NCBI RefSeq assembly: GCF_014174475.1
Contig: NZ_JACJUD010000001.1
Span: 434,001 to 498,000, forward strand
From: Aquipseudomonas ullengensis
GTDB lineage: Bacteria > Pseudomonadota > Gammaproteobacteria > Pseudomonadales > Pseudomonadaceae
DNA length: 64,000 nucleotides
Reading direction: 5' to 3'
Each line of letters starts with the position of its first letter. Within the stretch, counting starts at the first letter, position 1. Below the pieces are notes generated by a model. The model saw only the letters and a list, made by a program, of their open reading frames with translations. It ran no database searches and had not been told where the DNA came from. Positions 41,535-58,490 of this stretch are shown one piece after another. Position numbers and translations under genes: made by a program.

Positions 41535-42299
41535 TCAGCCTTCCAGCAAAGCGTGCAGCTCGATGAACTGCTGGGTCAGCTTGTGGCTGCGGTCCATGAA
41601 GATCAGCGGCACGCAGGCCTGGTGCGACTCGCGCATCTTCACCGAACTCATCAGGTTCACCGGCAGCACCGGCAGGCCCTCGGCGATCAGCTCGTCGAGC
41701 AGTTGCTGCGGCAGCGTGGCGCGCGGCTGGAACTGGTTGACCACGATGCCCTCGACCTGCAGCTCCTCGTTGTGATCCTCCTTGAGCTCCTCGATCTCGC
41801 GCAGCAAACCGTACAGCGCCTGGCGCGAGAAGCTGTCGCAGTCGAAGGGGATCAGCACACGATCGGCGGCGATCAGCGCGGAAACCGTGTAGAAGTTCAA
41901 CGCCGGCGGGGTATCCAGATAGATCCGGTCATAGTCCTCGCTCAACTCTTCCAGCAGTTTGCGCAGCTTGTTGATCTTGTGCTTCTGCTCCAGCTTGGGC
42001 TGCAGATCAGCCAGCTCAGCAGTGGCCGTGATCACATGCAGGTTGTCGAACGGCGTCTCGTAGATATCCACCTTGCCCTTGCGGAACGAGGTGCTCGACA
42101 GCGTCTGCTTGAAGAACTCGGCGATGCCCATGGGAATGTCATCGCCGGTCAGGCCGGTCAGGTAATGCGTCGAGTTGGCCTGGGCATCCAGGTCCACCAG
42201 CAGGGTGCGATAGCCTTCCGCCGCACTCACCGCCGCCAGGTTGCAGGCAATGCTGGATTTGCCCACGCCGCCTTTCTGGTTGAACACTACTCGCCGCAT
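41535..42299 (-). CDS. ParA/MinD-family ATPase, orphan
   Basis: 254 residues from the ATG at 42299, with GGGGG upstream. The deviant Walker A motif is NQKGGVGKSSIACNLA (residues 6-21), followed by switch II LLVDLDAQANST and the DTPP motif YLDTPPALNF. These are ATP-dependent dimerising proteins that position plasmids, chromosomes or protein clusters. No parB-like gene or parS-like repeat adjoins it, so it is not a standard partition pair. The PAO1 homologue is also solitary. An upstream in-frame ATG (42311) is possible but less well placed. Confidence 0.85.
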   Translation of the reverse strand: MRRVVFNQKGGVGKSSIACNLAAVSAAEGYRTLLVDLDAQANSTHYLTGLTGDDIPMGIAEFFKQTLSSTSFRKGKVDIYETPFDNLHVITATAELADLQPKLEQKHKINKLRKLLEELSEDYDRIYLDTPPALNFYTVSALIAADRVLIPFDCDSFSRQALYGLLREIEELKEDHNEELQVEGIVVNQFQPRATLPQQLLDELIAEGLPVLPVNLMSSVKMRESHQACVPLIFMDRSHKLTQQFIELHALLEG

Positions 42300-42498
42300 T
42301 GGAACCCCCATGTCGCCAATCAAATTATTCGGTGTTGTATCGCATTAGCCAGCAAGAACAAAGCCATTCATGGATTTTAGCCAGATGCACTGCCCCAAGG
42401 CACCTGGCCATTACCCCGCGCCAAAGGTCGCTCAACGGCCCAGGCTGACGTGAGCAAGCTCCAGAAACCCAAGGTCGGCCAGCAAAACCATCGCGCAT

Positions 42499-42528
42499 AA
42501 AAAAGCCCGTCATCACGACGGGCTTTTT
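42499..42528 (-). terminator. terminator of hemE
   Basis: On the minus strand AAGCCCGTC-GTGAT-GACGGGCTT runs into TTTTT, 18 bases after the hemE stop. The other strand also has a T-run, so it would stop transcription from either side. Confidence 0.88.
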
Positions 42529-42545
42529 GTGCGGCCGACTCAGGC

Positions 42546-43613
42546 TCAGCCGTGGTACTGCGCCGACAGCTCGTGTACCGCCTCGAAGAACGCGCCGGCA
42601 TGAGCCGGGTCGACTTCCGGGGTGATGCCGTGGCCGAGGTTGAACACCTGGCCGCTGCCCTGACCGAAGCTGGCGAGGATGCGGCCTACCTCGGCGCGGA
42701 TCGCCGCCGGGTTGGCGTACAGCACGCTCGGGTCCATGTTGCCTTGCAGGGCGACCTGGCTGCCGACACGGGCGCGGGCGCTACCGATATCGCAAGTCCA
42801 GTCCAGGCCCAGGGCCTCGGCGCCGGTCTCGGCCATGGACTCCAGCCACAGGCCGCCGCCCTTGGTGAACAGGATCACCGGCACACGACGGCCGTCGTGT
42901 TCGCGGATCAGGCCGTCGACGATCTTCTGCATGTAGGCCAGGGAGAACTCCTGATAAGCCGCGGCCGACAGGCTGCCACCCCAGGAGTCGAAGATCTGCA
43001 CGGCTTGCGCGCCGGCCTTGATCTGCCCGTTGAGGTAGGCAGTGACCGACTGCGCCAGCTTGTCGAGCAGCGCATGCATGGCCTGCGGGTTGTCGTAGAG
43101 CATGGCCTTGGACTTGCGGAAGTCCTTGGAGGAGCCGCCCTCGACCATGTAGGTGGCCAGGGTCCAGGGGCTGCCGGAGAAGCCGATCAGTGGCACGCGG
43201 CCGTTCAGCTCGCGGCGGATACTACGCACGCCGTCCATCACGTAGCCCAGGTCCTTTTCCGGATCCGGAATCGGCAGGGCTTCGATATCGGCCATGCTGC
43301 TGATGACCTTCTTGAAGCGCGGACCCTCGCCGGTCTCGAAGTACAGGCCCTGACCCATGGCGTCGGGGATGGTGAGGATGTCGGAGAACAGGATCGCCGC
43401 GTCCAGCTGCGGGTAGCGGTCCAGCGGCTGGATGGTGACTTCGCAGGCCAGCTCGGGGTTCTTCATCAGGCTGACGAAGTCACCGGCCTTGGCGCGGGTG
43501 GCACGGTACTCCGGCAGGTAACGACCGGCCTGGCGCATCATCCACACCGGGGTGACGTCGACGGGCTGCTTGAGCAGGGCGCGGAGGAAACGGTCGTTCT
43601 TCAGGACGGACAT
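42546..43613 (-). CDS. hemE: uroporphyrinogen decarboxylase HemE
   Basis: 355 residues, the standard length. [16 protein letters not shown] at residues 22-37 holds the substrate-binding arginines, and [14 protein letters not shown] carries the catalytic Asp of the family. [17 protein letters not shown] and [12 protein letters not shown] are further family signatures. It removes four acetate carboxyls from uroporphyrinogen III to give coproporphyrinogen III in haem synthesis. It follows gltBD on the same strand, but a terminator and REP repeats lie between, so it is probably transcribed by itself. Confidence 0.96.
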   Translation of the reverse strand: MSVLKNDRFLRALLKQPVDVTPVWMMRQAGRYLPEYRATRAKAGDFVSLMKNPELACEVTIQPLDRYPQLDAAILFSDILTIPDAMGQGLYFETGEGPRFKKVISSMADIEALPIPDPEKDLGYVMDGVRSIRRELNGRVPLIGFSGSPWTLATYMVEGGSSKDFRKSKAMLYDNPQAMHALLDKLAQSVTAYLNGQIKAGAQAVQIFDSWGGSLSAAAYQEFSLAYMQKIVDGLIREHDGRRVPVILFTKGGGLWLESMAETGAEALGLDWTCDIGSARARVGSQVALQGNMDPSVLYANPAAIRAEVGRILASFGQGSGQVFNLGHGITPEVDPAHAGAFFEAVHELSAQYHG

Positions 43614-43764
43614 CGGCAGGGTTCCTGGAAATCAGCAGGGAAACTTCACGGCGGGGGGATTGTGCGGGAGTCGGCCACTGGCGTCCCCCTCCTCCGGGCG
43701 GGCTCCTGGATCGCAGGGCACCGCGCACCGTGGCGCAGAAAAAGTGCGGGCATTTTCGCAGACC

Positions 43765-43800
43765 CAAAAACAAAAGGCACGGCGAGTGCCGTGCCTTTTG
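43765..43800 (-). terminator. terminator of the gltBD operon
   Basis: Read on the minus strand, CAAAAGGCACGGC-ACTC-GCCGTGCCTTTTG continues as TTTTTGGG. It stands about 130 bases after the gltD stop, on the far side of the REP pair. Confidence 0.85.
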
Positions 43801-43831
43801 TCTGTCGCGACGATTTGCCGCGCGCCGTTCA

Positions 43832-43921
43832 TGTAGGAGCGAGCTTGCTCGCGATCAAAGCAATCCGATCAACCATCATGGTGACTGGAGCCACGCATTC
43901 GCGAGCAAGCTCGCTCCTACA
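43832..43921. repeat. REP pair after gltD
   Basis: 43832-43854 (TGTAGGAGCGAGCTTGCTCG...) and 43899-43921 are perfect 23-base inverted copies of the common Pseudomonas REP. A short loop region with its own weak pairing lies between. The unit begins 11 bases after the gltD stop on the transcribed strand and before the terminator, so it is part of the gltBD mRNA 3' end. Confidence 0.85.
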
Positions 43922-43932
43922 GGTTTGTCGCC

Positions 43933-45360
<1,428 letters not shown>

Positions 45361-45383
45361 TCATCAAACTACTTCAGGCGCAA

Positions 45384-49829
<4,446 letters not shown>

Positions 49830-49937
49830 AGAGACTCTCACCAGGCTGCCTTTATAGGCAAATTGCTTTCTAATTCATCGACCTAGCTGCCGACCGCGCA
49901 GGGCTGTGCCCCAGCTTGGCGCAGGCAAAGGGGGGCT

Positions 49938-49966
49938 ATTGTACATAGCCACCCCTGCCCTCACAA
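49938..49966 (-). promoter_or_regulatory. sigma70 promoter of gltBD
   Basis: On the minus strand TTGTGA (49966-49961), a 17-base spacer and TACAAT (49943-49938) form a near-consensus promoter. Transcription would begin near 49931, leaving a leader of about 100 bases before the gltB ATG. Confidence 0.7.
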
Positions 49967-50073
49967 ATCTTCGTGACGGCCGCATGAACTGTTTTGTCGC
50001 CTAAGCGAAAGGCGATGGCCGGCGGTTCGTGTTAGACCCGCCAGTCACCAAAAGACAGGCAAATTGCAGACCA

Positions 50074-51714
50074 CTAACGGGCCCGCACCGCCTCTTGCTG
50101 AATGCTGGCAAAGCTGCGCGGCCAGGGCTTGCCGGCCTGCACACTGGCCGGCAGCGACTTGATGGCTGACTGGGCCGCCGCACGACTGGCGAACTGGCCG
50201 TACGTCACCACGTACAGTGCCTGCCCTTGGTGCAATTTCTTGAAATAGCGGTACTGGCCGCCATTCTTGCTGACGAACGCCTTGGCGCTACTTTCCGAGC
50301 GCGTACCGAGAATCTGTAGGGCGTAATTGCTTGCAGGCTGACTGCCATACCAGTCACCACCCGCTGGCGCCGCACTGGCAACCACCGGAGCAGCTGCGGG
50401 CTCGGCCGCCACAGGCTTGGCGACTGGTGCGACAGCGGGCTTAGCTGCTGGCTTCGCCACCGCTGGAGCCGGAACAGGCTTGACCGGTTGCACTGGGGCG
50501 ACAGCCACCGGAGGCGCTACAGGCACAGTTGGCACACTGACAGCCGGTGCAGGAGCAGGTACAGGCAGCGGGATGGCCGCCTGGGGCTCGGGCGTAGTCG
50601 GCGCCATACCCGGTACGCCACCATCTTCCGCCTCATCCATGCCAGAGGCCTGAGCCAGCGGCTCGCGAATGACCGGCTGCGCTTCACCAACCAGGGGCAA
50701 TGGCAGTGGCTGACTGGAGCCTGCAAATTCGATCGATGCACTCGCGCCCTGAGCAGCAGGAGCGGACGGTTTCGCCGCATCACCAGCAGCGACCACGGGA
50801 ACAGCCGGCGGCGGAACCGGAACCTGCTCGGCAACGGAGTCCGATGCGGGCAGGAGATCGCGCTTGGTGTCCTGCATAAACCAGGCAGCGCCGAGAGCGA
50901 TAGCCACCACCGCCAAGGCGATCAGGTGCTTCTTCGGCAAGGCAAACCCTGCCCCCACCGAGCTGGCAGAGTTGCGCTGCGCCAGCATCGTGTCGATCAA
51001 TACCTCACGCGCCGCCAGGTTGATACCACCGGGCCAACCGGAAGAGCTCAGATGAATATCCGCGACTTGGTCGTCCGTCAGCAGATCAATCCCCTGCCCC
51101 GCACCATCCAGGCGCTGCGCCAGGTACTCGCGGGTTTCATCCTCGCTGTACGGCAGCAGGTCGATGGCATGGAAGCGCTCCTCGCCATCCGCCAGCAACT
51201 CCAGACGCGGTACCAGCGCACTCTCGCCGAAGAGGAAGACATGCGGGCGCGAATCGACCGTACCAGCAGCCAGATTGAACAGACTGTCCAGCGCACCATC
51301 GGCAAGCTGCTCGGCGTCGTCGACCAGCACATAAACTTCCTGACCAGTCAGTGCCAGCTGGGCAATCTGAGCCTGAATAGTGCGCAGATCGGTCTGCTGC
51401 ACACCCAAGCCCTGTGCCACCTGACGCAATACACCCGCCACATCGCCCGCCCCGCGCGCGGAAACCACAATGCACTGCACCGACTGCTTATTGGTACTGG
51501 CCACCAAGGCCTGGCGCAGCAGTGTCTTGCCGCTGCCCTTCGGCCCACTGACCACCAGCAGCAACTGGCTATAGCGCGCCAGGTGATGCAACTGACCCAG
51601 CACCGGCTTGCGCTGTGCCGGGAAGAAACGGAAACCAGGAACCCGCGCCGCGAACGGATCGTGGCTGAACTGGTAATGGCCTAGAAAGGCCTCATCGGCA
51701 TGCAGACTGGTCAT
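50074..51714 (-). CDS. DamX-like protein: AAA ATPase, membrane anchor, SPOR domain
   Basis: 546 residues. An N-terminal ExeA/DamX-type ATPase domain has Walker A GPKGSGKT (57-64) and Walker B VYVLVDDAEQ. A single membrane helix is near 266-285 (HLIALAVVAIALGAAWFM). A Pro/Ala/Val-rich periplasmic linker of about 170 residues follows. The C-terminal SPOR domain (about 465-540, NYALQILGTRSESSAK...YVVTYGQFAS) binds denuded septal peptidoglycan. It probably acts at the division septum. It is the last gene of pilMNOPQ-aroK-aroB-damX, nine bases after aroB. E. coli DamX has the same aroK-aroB-damX context. Confidence 0.85.
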   Translation of the reverse strand: MTSLHADEAFLGHYQFSHDPFAARVPGFRFFPAQRKPVLGQLHHLARYSQLLLVVSGPKGSGKTLLRQALVASTNKQSVQCIVVSARGAGDVAGVLRQVAQGLGVQQTDLRTIQAQIAQLALTGQEVYVLVDDAEQLADGALDSLFNLAAGTVDSRPHVFLFGESALVPRLELLADGEERFHAIDLLPYSEDETREYLAQRLDGAGQGIDLLTDDQVADIHLSSSGWPGGINLAAREVLIDTMLAQRNSASSVGAGFALPKKHLIALAVVAIALGAAWFMQDTKRDLLPASDSVAEQVPVPPPAVPVVAAGDAAKPSAPAAQGASASIEFAGSSQPLPLPLVGEAQPVIREPLAQASGMDEAEDGGVPGMAPTTPEPQAAIPLPVPAPAPAVSVPTVPVAPPVAVAPVQPVKPVPAPAVAKPAAKPAVAPVAKPVAAEPAAAPVVASAAPAGGDWYGSQPASNYALQILGTRSESSAKAFVSKNGGQYRYFKKLHQGQALYVVTYGQFASRAAAQSAIKSLPASVQAGKPWPRSFASIQQEAVRAR

Positions 51715-51723
51715 GGAACTCTC

Positions 51724-52827
51724 TTATTCAGCAAGCTTCGCCACCAGTGCGCGGTAATCCGCACTCAAGGTGGCATCAAGGGCTTCACGCGGAAACTCGT
51801 CCGTCACGACGGCTTCGCCCACTCGCTTGAGCAGGACAAGACGCAAACGCCCATCAAGAACCTTTTTATCGACAGCCATATGCTCGAGAAAATCCTCAGG
51901 CGTCATCTCGGCAGGCGGGATCACCGGCAACCCGGCTTGCAACAACAGGCGCAGCCCGCGATCACGCTCGACGGTACTGATCCAGCCCAGTCGGGCCGAC
52001 ATCTCCAGCGCCATCGCCGTACCGGCCGCCACCGCCTCACCGTGCAACCACACGCCATAGCCCATATGAGTCTCGATGGCATGACCGAAGGTATGACCGA
52101 GATTGAGAATGGCGCGCAGACCTGACTCACGCTCATCAGCCCCGACAACCCTTGCCTTCGCCGCACAGGAGCGCTCGATGGCCTGAGCCAGGACGGTTAG
52201 GTCCAGCGCCAACATGGCCGGCATGTTCTGCTCAAGCCAATCGAGGAAGCCCGCATCACAGATCAGCCCGTACTTGATGACCTCAGCCAGACCCGCGGAC
52301 AACTCACGCGCCGGCAAGGTTTTCAGCACCGCGGTGTCGATGATCACAGCCTGGGGCTGATAGAACGCACCGACCATGTTCTTGCCCAGCGGATGGTTGA
52401 TCCCGGTCTTGCCACCCACCGAAGAGTCGACCTGCGACAACAAAGTAGTCGGCACCTGGATGAAGTCCACGCCACGTTGGTAACACGCAGCGGCAAAGCC
52501 GGCCATATCACCGACAACCCCGCCACCCAGCGCAACCACTGTCGTGCGCCGATCATGGCGAGCCGAAAGGAGGCCATCGAAGATCAGCTGCAGGGTTTCC
52601 CAATTCTTGTGGCTCTCGCCATCCGGCAGAACCACCGTGGCGACTTCACAACCTTCGAGCGAAGCCATGAGGCGCTCGAGATAAAGCGGCGCAACCGTAC
52701 TGTTGGTCACGATTGCGACCTGACGCCCAGCCAGATGCTTCTTGAAAAGGTCAGGCCGAGCCAAGAGCTCGGCACCGATATAGATGGGATAACTACGTTC
52801 GCCTAGATCGACAGTGAGAGTCTGCAT
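51724..52827 (-). CDS. aroB: 3-dehydroquinate synthase AroB
   Basis: 367 residues. NAD-binding [16 protein letters not shown] (about 100-115) and the zinc-binding residues of [27 protein letters not shown] are in place. It converts DAHP to 3-dehydroquinate in the shikimate pathway. It is 49 bases after aroK and nine bases before the damX-like gene in the same transcription unit. The ATG at 52827 gives [18 protein letters not shown], the usual start. Confidence 0.96.
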   Translation of the reverse strand: MQTLTVDLGERSYPIYIGAELLARPDLFKKHLAGRQVAIVTNSTVAPLYLERLMASLEGCEVATVVLPDGESHKNWETLQLIFDGLLSARHDRRTTVVALGGGVVGDMAGFAAACYQRGVDFIQVPTTLLSQVDSSVGGKTGINHPLGKNMVGAFYQPQAVIIDTAVLKTLPARELSAGLAEVIKYGLICDAGFLDWLEQNMPAMLALDLTVLAQAIERSCAAKARVVGADERESGLRAILNLGHTFGHAIETHMGYGVWLHGEAVAAGTAMALEMSARLGWISTVERDRGLRLLLQAGLPVIPPAEMTPEDFLEHMAVDKKVLDGRLRLVLLKRVGEAVVTDEFPREALDATLSADYRALVAKLAE

Positions 52828-52876
52828 GACGCCCCCAAATAAAAGGGCACTAGGATAGCGCAGTTAGGGTCACGCT

Positions 52877-53395
52877 TTAACGCTCAGGAAGCGCATTGAT
52901 GCGATCAATGATTTCCTGCACCACCATGCGAGGTGGGCGCTCATCGGTCTCGACAATTACGTCAGCGATTTCACGATACAACGGATCACGAATCTCCATC
53001 AGTGCACTCAGAACCTTCTCGGGCTCCGCATTGCGCAGCAATGGACGGTTGCGATCACGCGAGGTGCGCTCAAGCTGTTGCTCGACCGAAGCATGCAAGT
53101 AGATCACCCGGCCACCAGCGTGAAGCTCCCGGCGATTCTCCGCCTTGAGCACAACACCACCACCGGTCGCGATCACCACGCCACTCAACCCGCAAAGCTC
53201 CGCAATCATCGACTGCTCACGCTCACGGAAGCCTTGCTCACCCTCAACATCAAAGATCCAGGGTATATCGGCACCTGTACGCTGCTCGATTTCCTTGTCC
53301 GAATCCTTGAAGTGCAACCGCAGCTCTTTCGCCAGTAACCGCCCGATGGTGCTCTTACCCGCCCCCATCGGGCCAACGAGAATCAAGTTCCTCAC
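52877..53395 (-). CDS. aroK: shikimate kinase AroK
   Basis: 172 residues starting at a GTG (53395), three bases after the pilQ stop, with GGTGAG inside the end of pilQ as the probable ribosome site. P-loop [12 protein letters not shown] (8-19), DSDKEIE, GFREREQ and the VIATGGGVV substrate loop are all present, with DRNRPLL in the lid. It phosphorylates shikimate with ATP. Tight spacing to pilQ means it depends on the pil operon for expression. Confidence 0.95.
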   Translation of the reverse strand: MRNLILVGPMGAGKSTIGRLLAKELRLHFKDSDKEIEQRTGADIPWIFDVEGEQGFREREQSMIAELCGLSGVVIATGGGVVLKAENRRELHAGGRVIYLHASVEQQLERTSRDRNRPLLRNAEPEKVLSALMEIRDPLYREIADVIVETDERPPRMVVQEIIDRINALPER

Positions 53396-53398
53396 AAA

Positions 53399-55483
53399 TT
53401 AACGACTCACCGCGATAGCCTGATTGTTCATGATGCGTGGGGTCAGGAACACCAGCAGTTCGTTCTTACTGTCCTCAACAGTATCGCGACGGAACAGACG
53501 ACCGAGATACGGCAGATCGCCCAAGAAGGGGACTTTCTCGACAGACTTGCTCTGGGTGTTGGAGAAAACACCACCAATTACAATCGTCTCGCCGTCGTTA
53601 ACTAGAACCTTAGCGTTGACTTCATTTTTCTTGATTGGCGGAACACCGAGCAGCGCATTCGCATAATCTGGCTCGTCCTTGTTAACCTTAACCTCCATGA
53701 TAATTCGATTATCAGGGGTAATTTGCGGTGTCACCTCAAGAGACAGCGCGGCCTCTTTAAACGAAACAGTTGTCGCACCACTTGAACTGGACTCCTGATA
53801 AGGAACCTCAGTGCCCTTCAGAATTTTCGCCGTCTCTTTGTCTGAAGTAACTACCTTGGGCTGAGAGACAACCTCGCCGTTGCCAGTTTTCTCCATGGCC
53901 GACAACTCAAGATCAAGCAGTACATTGTCGGTAACGAAACCGATACCAATGCCCGACGTAACATCCGTCGCACCCAGATCAACAAATGGGACGTTTGCGG
54001 TTATGTCATCACCCGTATTACCGCCCTCGTCGCCATTATCATCGTTACCGTAAACAGTCCAATTGCTATCGCCCTGCAAGTTAGTAGAACCACCCCAGCG
54101 AACACCAAGGCTCTTATCGTAATCGACACTCGCCTCAACGATACGAGCCTCAATCATCACCTGCCGCACAGGAATGTCCAACTGAGAAACAATGCGGCGC
54201 AACTCATCCAAACGCTCCTGCGTCTGATAGGCAATAATGCTGTTAGTGCGGTCATCTACAGTCACAGAGCCACGCTCCGACTGATCGCCACTGCTTCCCT
54301 CACCATCGATACCCGCCACCGACTGAAAGAGAGTGGCGATATCAGACGCCTTGGCATAATTGACTTGAATGAGCTCGCGACGCAGAGGGGCAAGCTCTGC
54401 AATTTGATTTTTTGACTCCAGCTCTTGCCGCTCACGCGCGGCAATTTCGTCGGCCGGAGCAATCAGCAGAACATTACCGACCTTACGCTTATCTAGACCG
54501 CGGGTCTTAAGAACCAGATCAAGCGCCTGATCCCACGGTACGTTCTGCAAGCGCAGTGTAATATTACCTTGAACGGTGTCGCTGGCGACCAAGTTAAGAT
54601 CTGTGAAGTCTGCAATTAACTGAAGAACAGAACGGACATCAATATCTTGGAAGTTTAGAGAAAGTTTTTCACCTGTATAAGCAAAGCGCTCGACCTTTCT
54701 CTTCTCCACATCATCCTGAGTCAACGGCTTCACACTGACTGTCAGCTTATTATCCGTTTGAAAAACCAGATAATCGTAGAAACCGGAAGGCTCAATAACA
54801 ATACTCGCCTTATCCGCTTGACCCGAAGCGCTAACGAACTGCACAGGAGTAGCAAAATCTTTTACATCAAGCTTTACACGAAGATTTTCAGGAAGCTGCG
54901 TTTTAGAGAAATCGAGTCGAATCTTACCCCCTTGCTCCTGGATATCAGGATTTACAGAGGGATCAGAAAGTTCAACAACCACGTTACCCTCACCCTGCTC
55001 ACCACGCTGAAAATCTATACCAGCAATCGCCCGGCCTGCAGAATGAGCCATAACAGATTTAGGTGCCGAACTGGTTGCGACTGGAGAAACTGCAGTAACC
55101 GCCGCAGCATCGCCCACAACGACAAACAGATTATTACCCTCTGCACGAGTACTATAAGGAACCAACGTAGCCAGGTTTACGATAAGGCGAGTCCGATCTT
55201 TAGCCTCAACTATCGTCACACTGCGCGCATTACCAACGCCCAGCTCTTTATTTTTAGTCCCAAGCTTATTGGCGACCCCAGGCAAATCCAATGCAATCCG
55301 TGCCGGCTGCTCAATCGTATATCCACGCGGCGAAGAAACTGGCTCATCAAACTTCAACTTCAGCTCAACCTTATCTCCTGGCAGGGCAGCGACATCAAGC
55401 CCCTGCAGATTTGCAGCCAATAGAGAGGGAGCGAACAATACAGCCAGAAGAGAAACGCACAGGCGAGAAAGAGAGCCGTTCAT
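53399..55483 (-). CDS. pilQ: type IV pilus secretin PilQ
   Basis: 694 residues if started at 55483 (MNGSLSRLCVSLLAVLFAPS), which parallels the P. aeruginosa protein and gives a clean signal peptide ending SLLA-A. An in-frame ATG at 55522 would add 13 residues and is the alternative. Two AMIN-type domains (about 25-250), a secretin/TonB short N domain (GEKLSLNFQDIDVRSVLQLI), an N1/NolW domain, and the secretin barrel domain ending VPFLGDLPYLGRLFRR are visible. It forms the outer-membrane ring through which pili pass. Codon use is markedly AT-rich against its neighbours, and there is an acidic Asp/Gly/Asn insert in the barrel region. Confidence 0.93.
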   Translation of the reverse strand: MNGSLSRLCVSLLAVLFAPSLLAANLQGLDVAALPGDKVELKLKFDEPVSSPRGYTIEQPARIALDLPGVANKLGTKNKELGVGNARSVTIVEAKDRTRLIVNLATLVPYSTRAEGNNLFVVVGDAAAVTAVSPVATSSAPKSVMAHSAGRAIAGIDFQRGEQGEGNVVVELSDPSVNPDIQEQGGKIRLDFSKTQLPENLRVKLDVKDFATPVQFVSASGQADKASIVIEPSGFYDYLVFQTDNKLTVSVKPLTQDDVEKRKVERFAYTGEKLSLNFQDIDVRSVLQLIADFTDLNLVASDTVQGNITLRLQNVPWDQALDLVLKTRGLDKRKVGNVLLIAPADEIAARERQELESKNQIAELAPLRRELIQVNYAKASDIATLFQSVAGIDGEGSSGDQSERGSVTVDDRTNSIIAYQTQERLDELRRIVSQLDIPVRQVMIEARIVEASVDYDKSLGVRWGGSTNLQGDSNWTVYGNDDNGDEGGNTGDDITANVPFVDLGATDVTSGIGIGFVTDNVLLDLELSAMEKTGNGEVVSQPKVVTSDKETAKILKGTEVPYQESSSSGATTVSFKEAALSLEVTPQITPDNRIIMEVKVNKDEPDYANALLGVPPIKKNEVNAKVLVNDGETIVIGGVFSNTQSKSVEKVPFLGDLPYLGRLFRRDTVEDSKNELLVFLTPRIMNNQAIAVSR

Positions 55484-55538
55484 TAGCTTGTTCCGTTCAG
55501 CAGATATGTAGTTATTTTTCATACCAAAACCCCGCCAT

Positions 55539-56066
55539 TTAAGAGCGTTCTTTGAGGGTGATGCTACGAGGACGCTCCAGCCATCCACCCTCACCATCGG
55601 GAACAATTTCAACAACCTCAATTTTGGCCTCATCAATCGCTACGATATGGCCAAAATTCCGACCTAAGTAATCCCCGACTTTCACTCGATGCACACCACC
55701 TGCACCGCGCACCAAACCAAAAACCAAACCATCGTTTGCAAGGGTTCCCACCATCTCAAAGGATTCAATATTGAATCCCTCCAAGAACTGGCGGACCCTG
55801 GTTTCGTCTGGCTTGATATCTTTGGAGCCCTTTTGCTGCCGGGCCATGTCAATTTTGACAGGAGGCTGAAATGGGCTACGAAGAGCTGCGGCGCTGTAGG
55901 TAAATGCCTCATAGGGCAAAAACTTAGGAAGGGGCTCAATTGAACCTTTTGGCCGGGCCCTAACTTCATCCATATAGGCCTGCAGATCAGAGAAATCGCT
56001 ACCGCCTGTACAAGCCGAAATAGATGAAGAAACCAAGAGCACGGAAAGAATATTTACTACTTTCAT
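55539..56066 (-). CDS. pilP: type IV pilus lipoprotein PilP
   Basis: 175 residues. MKVVNILSVLLVSSSISAC is a lipoprotein signal with the acylated Cys at residue 19. A flexible region with RSPFQPP leads into a beta-domain (about 85-165, GFNIESFEMVGTLANDG...VGDYLGRNFG) that binds the secretin PilQ. PilP joins PilN/PilO at the inner membrane to PilQ. It overlaps pilO by four bases. AT-rich like the adjoining genes. Confidence 0.92.
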   Translation of the reverse strand: MKVVNILSVLLVSSSISACTGGSDFSDLQAYMDEVRARPKGSIEPLPKFLPYEAFTYSAAALRSPFQPPVKIDMARQQKGSKDIKPDETRVRQFLEGFNIESFEMVGTLANDGLVFGLVRGAGGVHRVKVGDYLGRNFGHIVAIDEAKIEVVEIVPDGEGGWLERPRSITLKERS

Positions 56067-56746
56067 TTCTTAGCTCCCTTGCTAGGCACTGGAGCTTTAG
56101 CAGCACCTTTTGCAGACACCGCATCACCTTTCAAGCCCGCATCATTATACCGGTACGTCTTCGCTAAAACGCTCATGCGTAACTTGGAGGTGCTACCCTC
56201 CTCTGCAGGTTTTATATCGAAATCATGCAGCGTAACAATGCGCGGCAAACTAGCAACACCGCTGACAAAGGTAGCAAGGTCGTGATAACCGCCAACGACC
56301 GAAATTTGAATTGGCAGCTCAATATAGAACTGCTGCACTACCTCAGGCTGAAGTTTGATCTCCTCAAACTCCAGACCACTGCCTAAACCAGTACGGGTAA
56401 TATCCTCAAGCAGACCGGGAACCTCTGTATCACTCGGCAGTTGCCGCAGCAACGTACCAAATGACTCCTCCATTTCTTTCATCTGAGACTTGTAAGCCTC
56501 CAGATTCGCAGCGAGAAATGCCTTGCTCGAGAATTGCTCTTTTAGAGTATTCTCTTCGGTGCGACTTTTCTCCAGCGCACCCTGCAGATCTTTCAGATAA
56601 AAATTGTACCCGAGCAGAAGAGCCACTATCAGCAACAGTAGGCAGGTAATAGCCTTAACCGGAGCAGGCCAAGAGCCGAGATTGTTAACATCAAGATCAG
56701 CAAGATCGACCTTCTTCAGCGCCTCAATCGATTCAGCAAGGCTCAT
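56063..56746 (-). CDS. pilO: type IV pilus inner-membrane protein PilO
   Basis: 227 residues. One membrane helix (about 30-50, AITCLLLLIVALLLGYNFYL), a periplasmic coiled coil (51-105) and a ferredoxin-like domain (about 110-205). It forms heterodimers with PilN and helps align the pilus machine between the inner membrane and the secretin. The ATG overlaps the pilN stop by four bases (ATGA) and the stop overlaps pilP by four. A Lys/Ala/Pro-rich tail ends the protein. Confidence 0.92.
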   Translation of the reverse strand: MSLAESIEALKKVDLADLDVNNLGSWPAPVKAITCLLLLIVALLLGYNFYLKDLQGALEKSRTEENTLKEQFSSKAFLAANLEAYKSQMKEMEESFGTLLRQLPSDTEVPGLLEDITRTGLGSGLEFEEIKLQPEVVQQFYIELPIQISVVGGYHDLATFVSGVASLPRIVTLHDFDIKPAEEGSTSKLRMSVLAKTYRYNDAGLKGDAVSAKGAAKAPVPSKGAKK

Positions 56747-57359
56747 GGCTTTTTACCACCGTCTGATTTTCCCGGAGTTTTCTTGTCAGCCGCATTTCCA
56801 GCGACGGCCTCTTCTCCCGGAGGAGTCTGCTGAACGGTCAACTCAAATACGTTTGCCTGATCTACAGCGCCAGCCGTGACAGCCTTAACCTGAGTCAGGG
56901 TTGGCGCCTCAAGCCAATCCGACGAGTCCAAATTACGCATCAGACTAGAAACCCGGTTATTCGATTCGGCAGCGCCAAAAATGGCAATGCTCTTATCGGT
57001 ACGCTTCAACCCAGTGAAATAGACACCGTCTGGCAGGGTACGAACCAACTGATCGAAGATACGCCCGATGACAGGGCGATTGCCTTGCAGGTCTTGAATA
57101 ATCTTCATCCGCTCAAGCAGTTGCTGACGCTTCTGCTTCAGCTCACTAATTTCCTTGATACGCGCATCAAGAACAGCAATTTCCTTACGCACAAATTCGT
57201 TACGCGAATTTTGCTGCTCAATAGAGCGATCCAGGTATTGCCCACCGATAAATACCAAACCACCTGCAACCAAAAGGGTGCCACCCAAGGTCACCAGGAA
57301 GCGCTGCTTACGCTCTTCGCGTAACTGCTCGCGCCACGGGAGTAAGTTAATCCGCGCCA

Positions 57360-57360
<1 letters not shown>
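56743..57360 (-). CDS. pilN: type IV pilus inner-membrane protein PilN
   Basis: 205 residues from the ATG at 57360, whose first base is the last of the pilM stop (TGATG). The cytoplasmic N-terminus MARINLLPWREQLREERKQ contains the INLLP motif that binds PilM. A membrane helix (about 22-40), a coiled coil and a ferredoxin-like periplasmic domain follow. It connects the cytoplasmic PilM ring with PilO and PilP. Confidence 0.92.
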
Positions 57361-58451
<1,091 letters not shown>

Positions 58452-58490
58452 TTACGGACTATTTATGTTTTTCCACATTAAATAGCAGTC

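Larger units (their letters stand above)
43614..43932. other. 319-base non-coding region between gltD and hemE
   Basis: It contains the REP pair and gltBD terminator described separately, then about 150 bases upstream of hemE (43614-43764) that should hold the hemE promoter. I could not identify convincing -35 and -10 boxes there. No gene is supported. Confidence 0.65.

Noticed and set aside
49980..50025. Possible terminator after the damX-like gene (GTCGCC...GGCGAT stem)
   Set aside because: The stem is short and no T-run follows on the minus strand.
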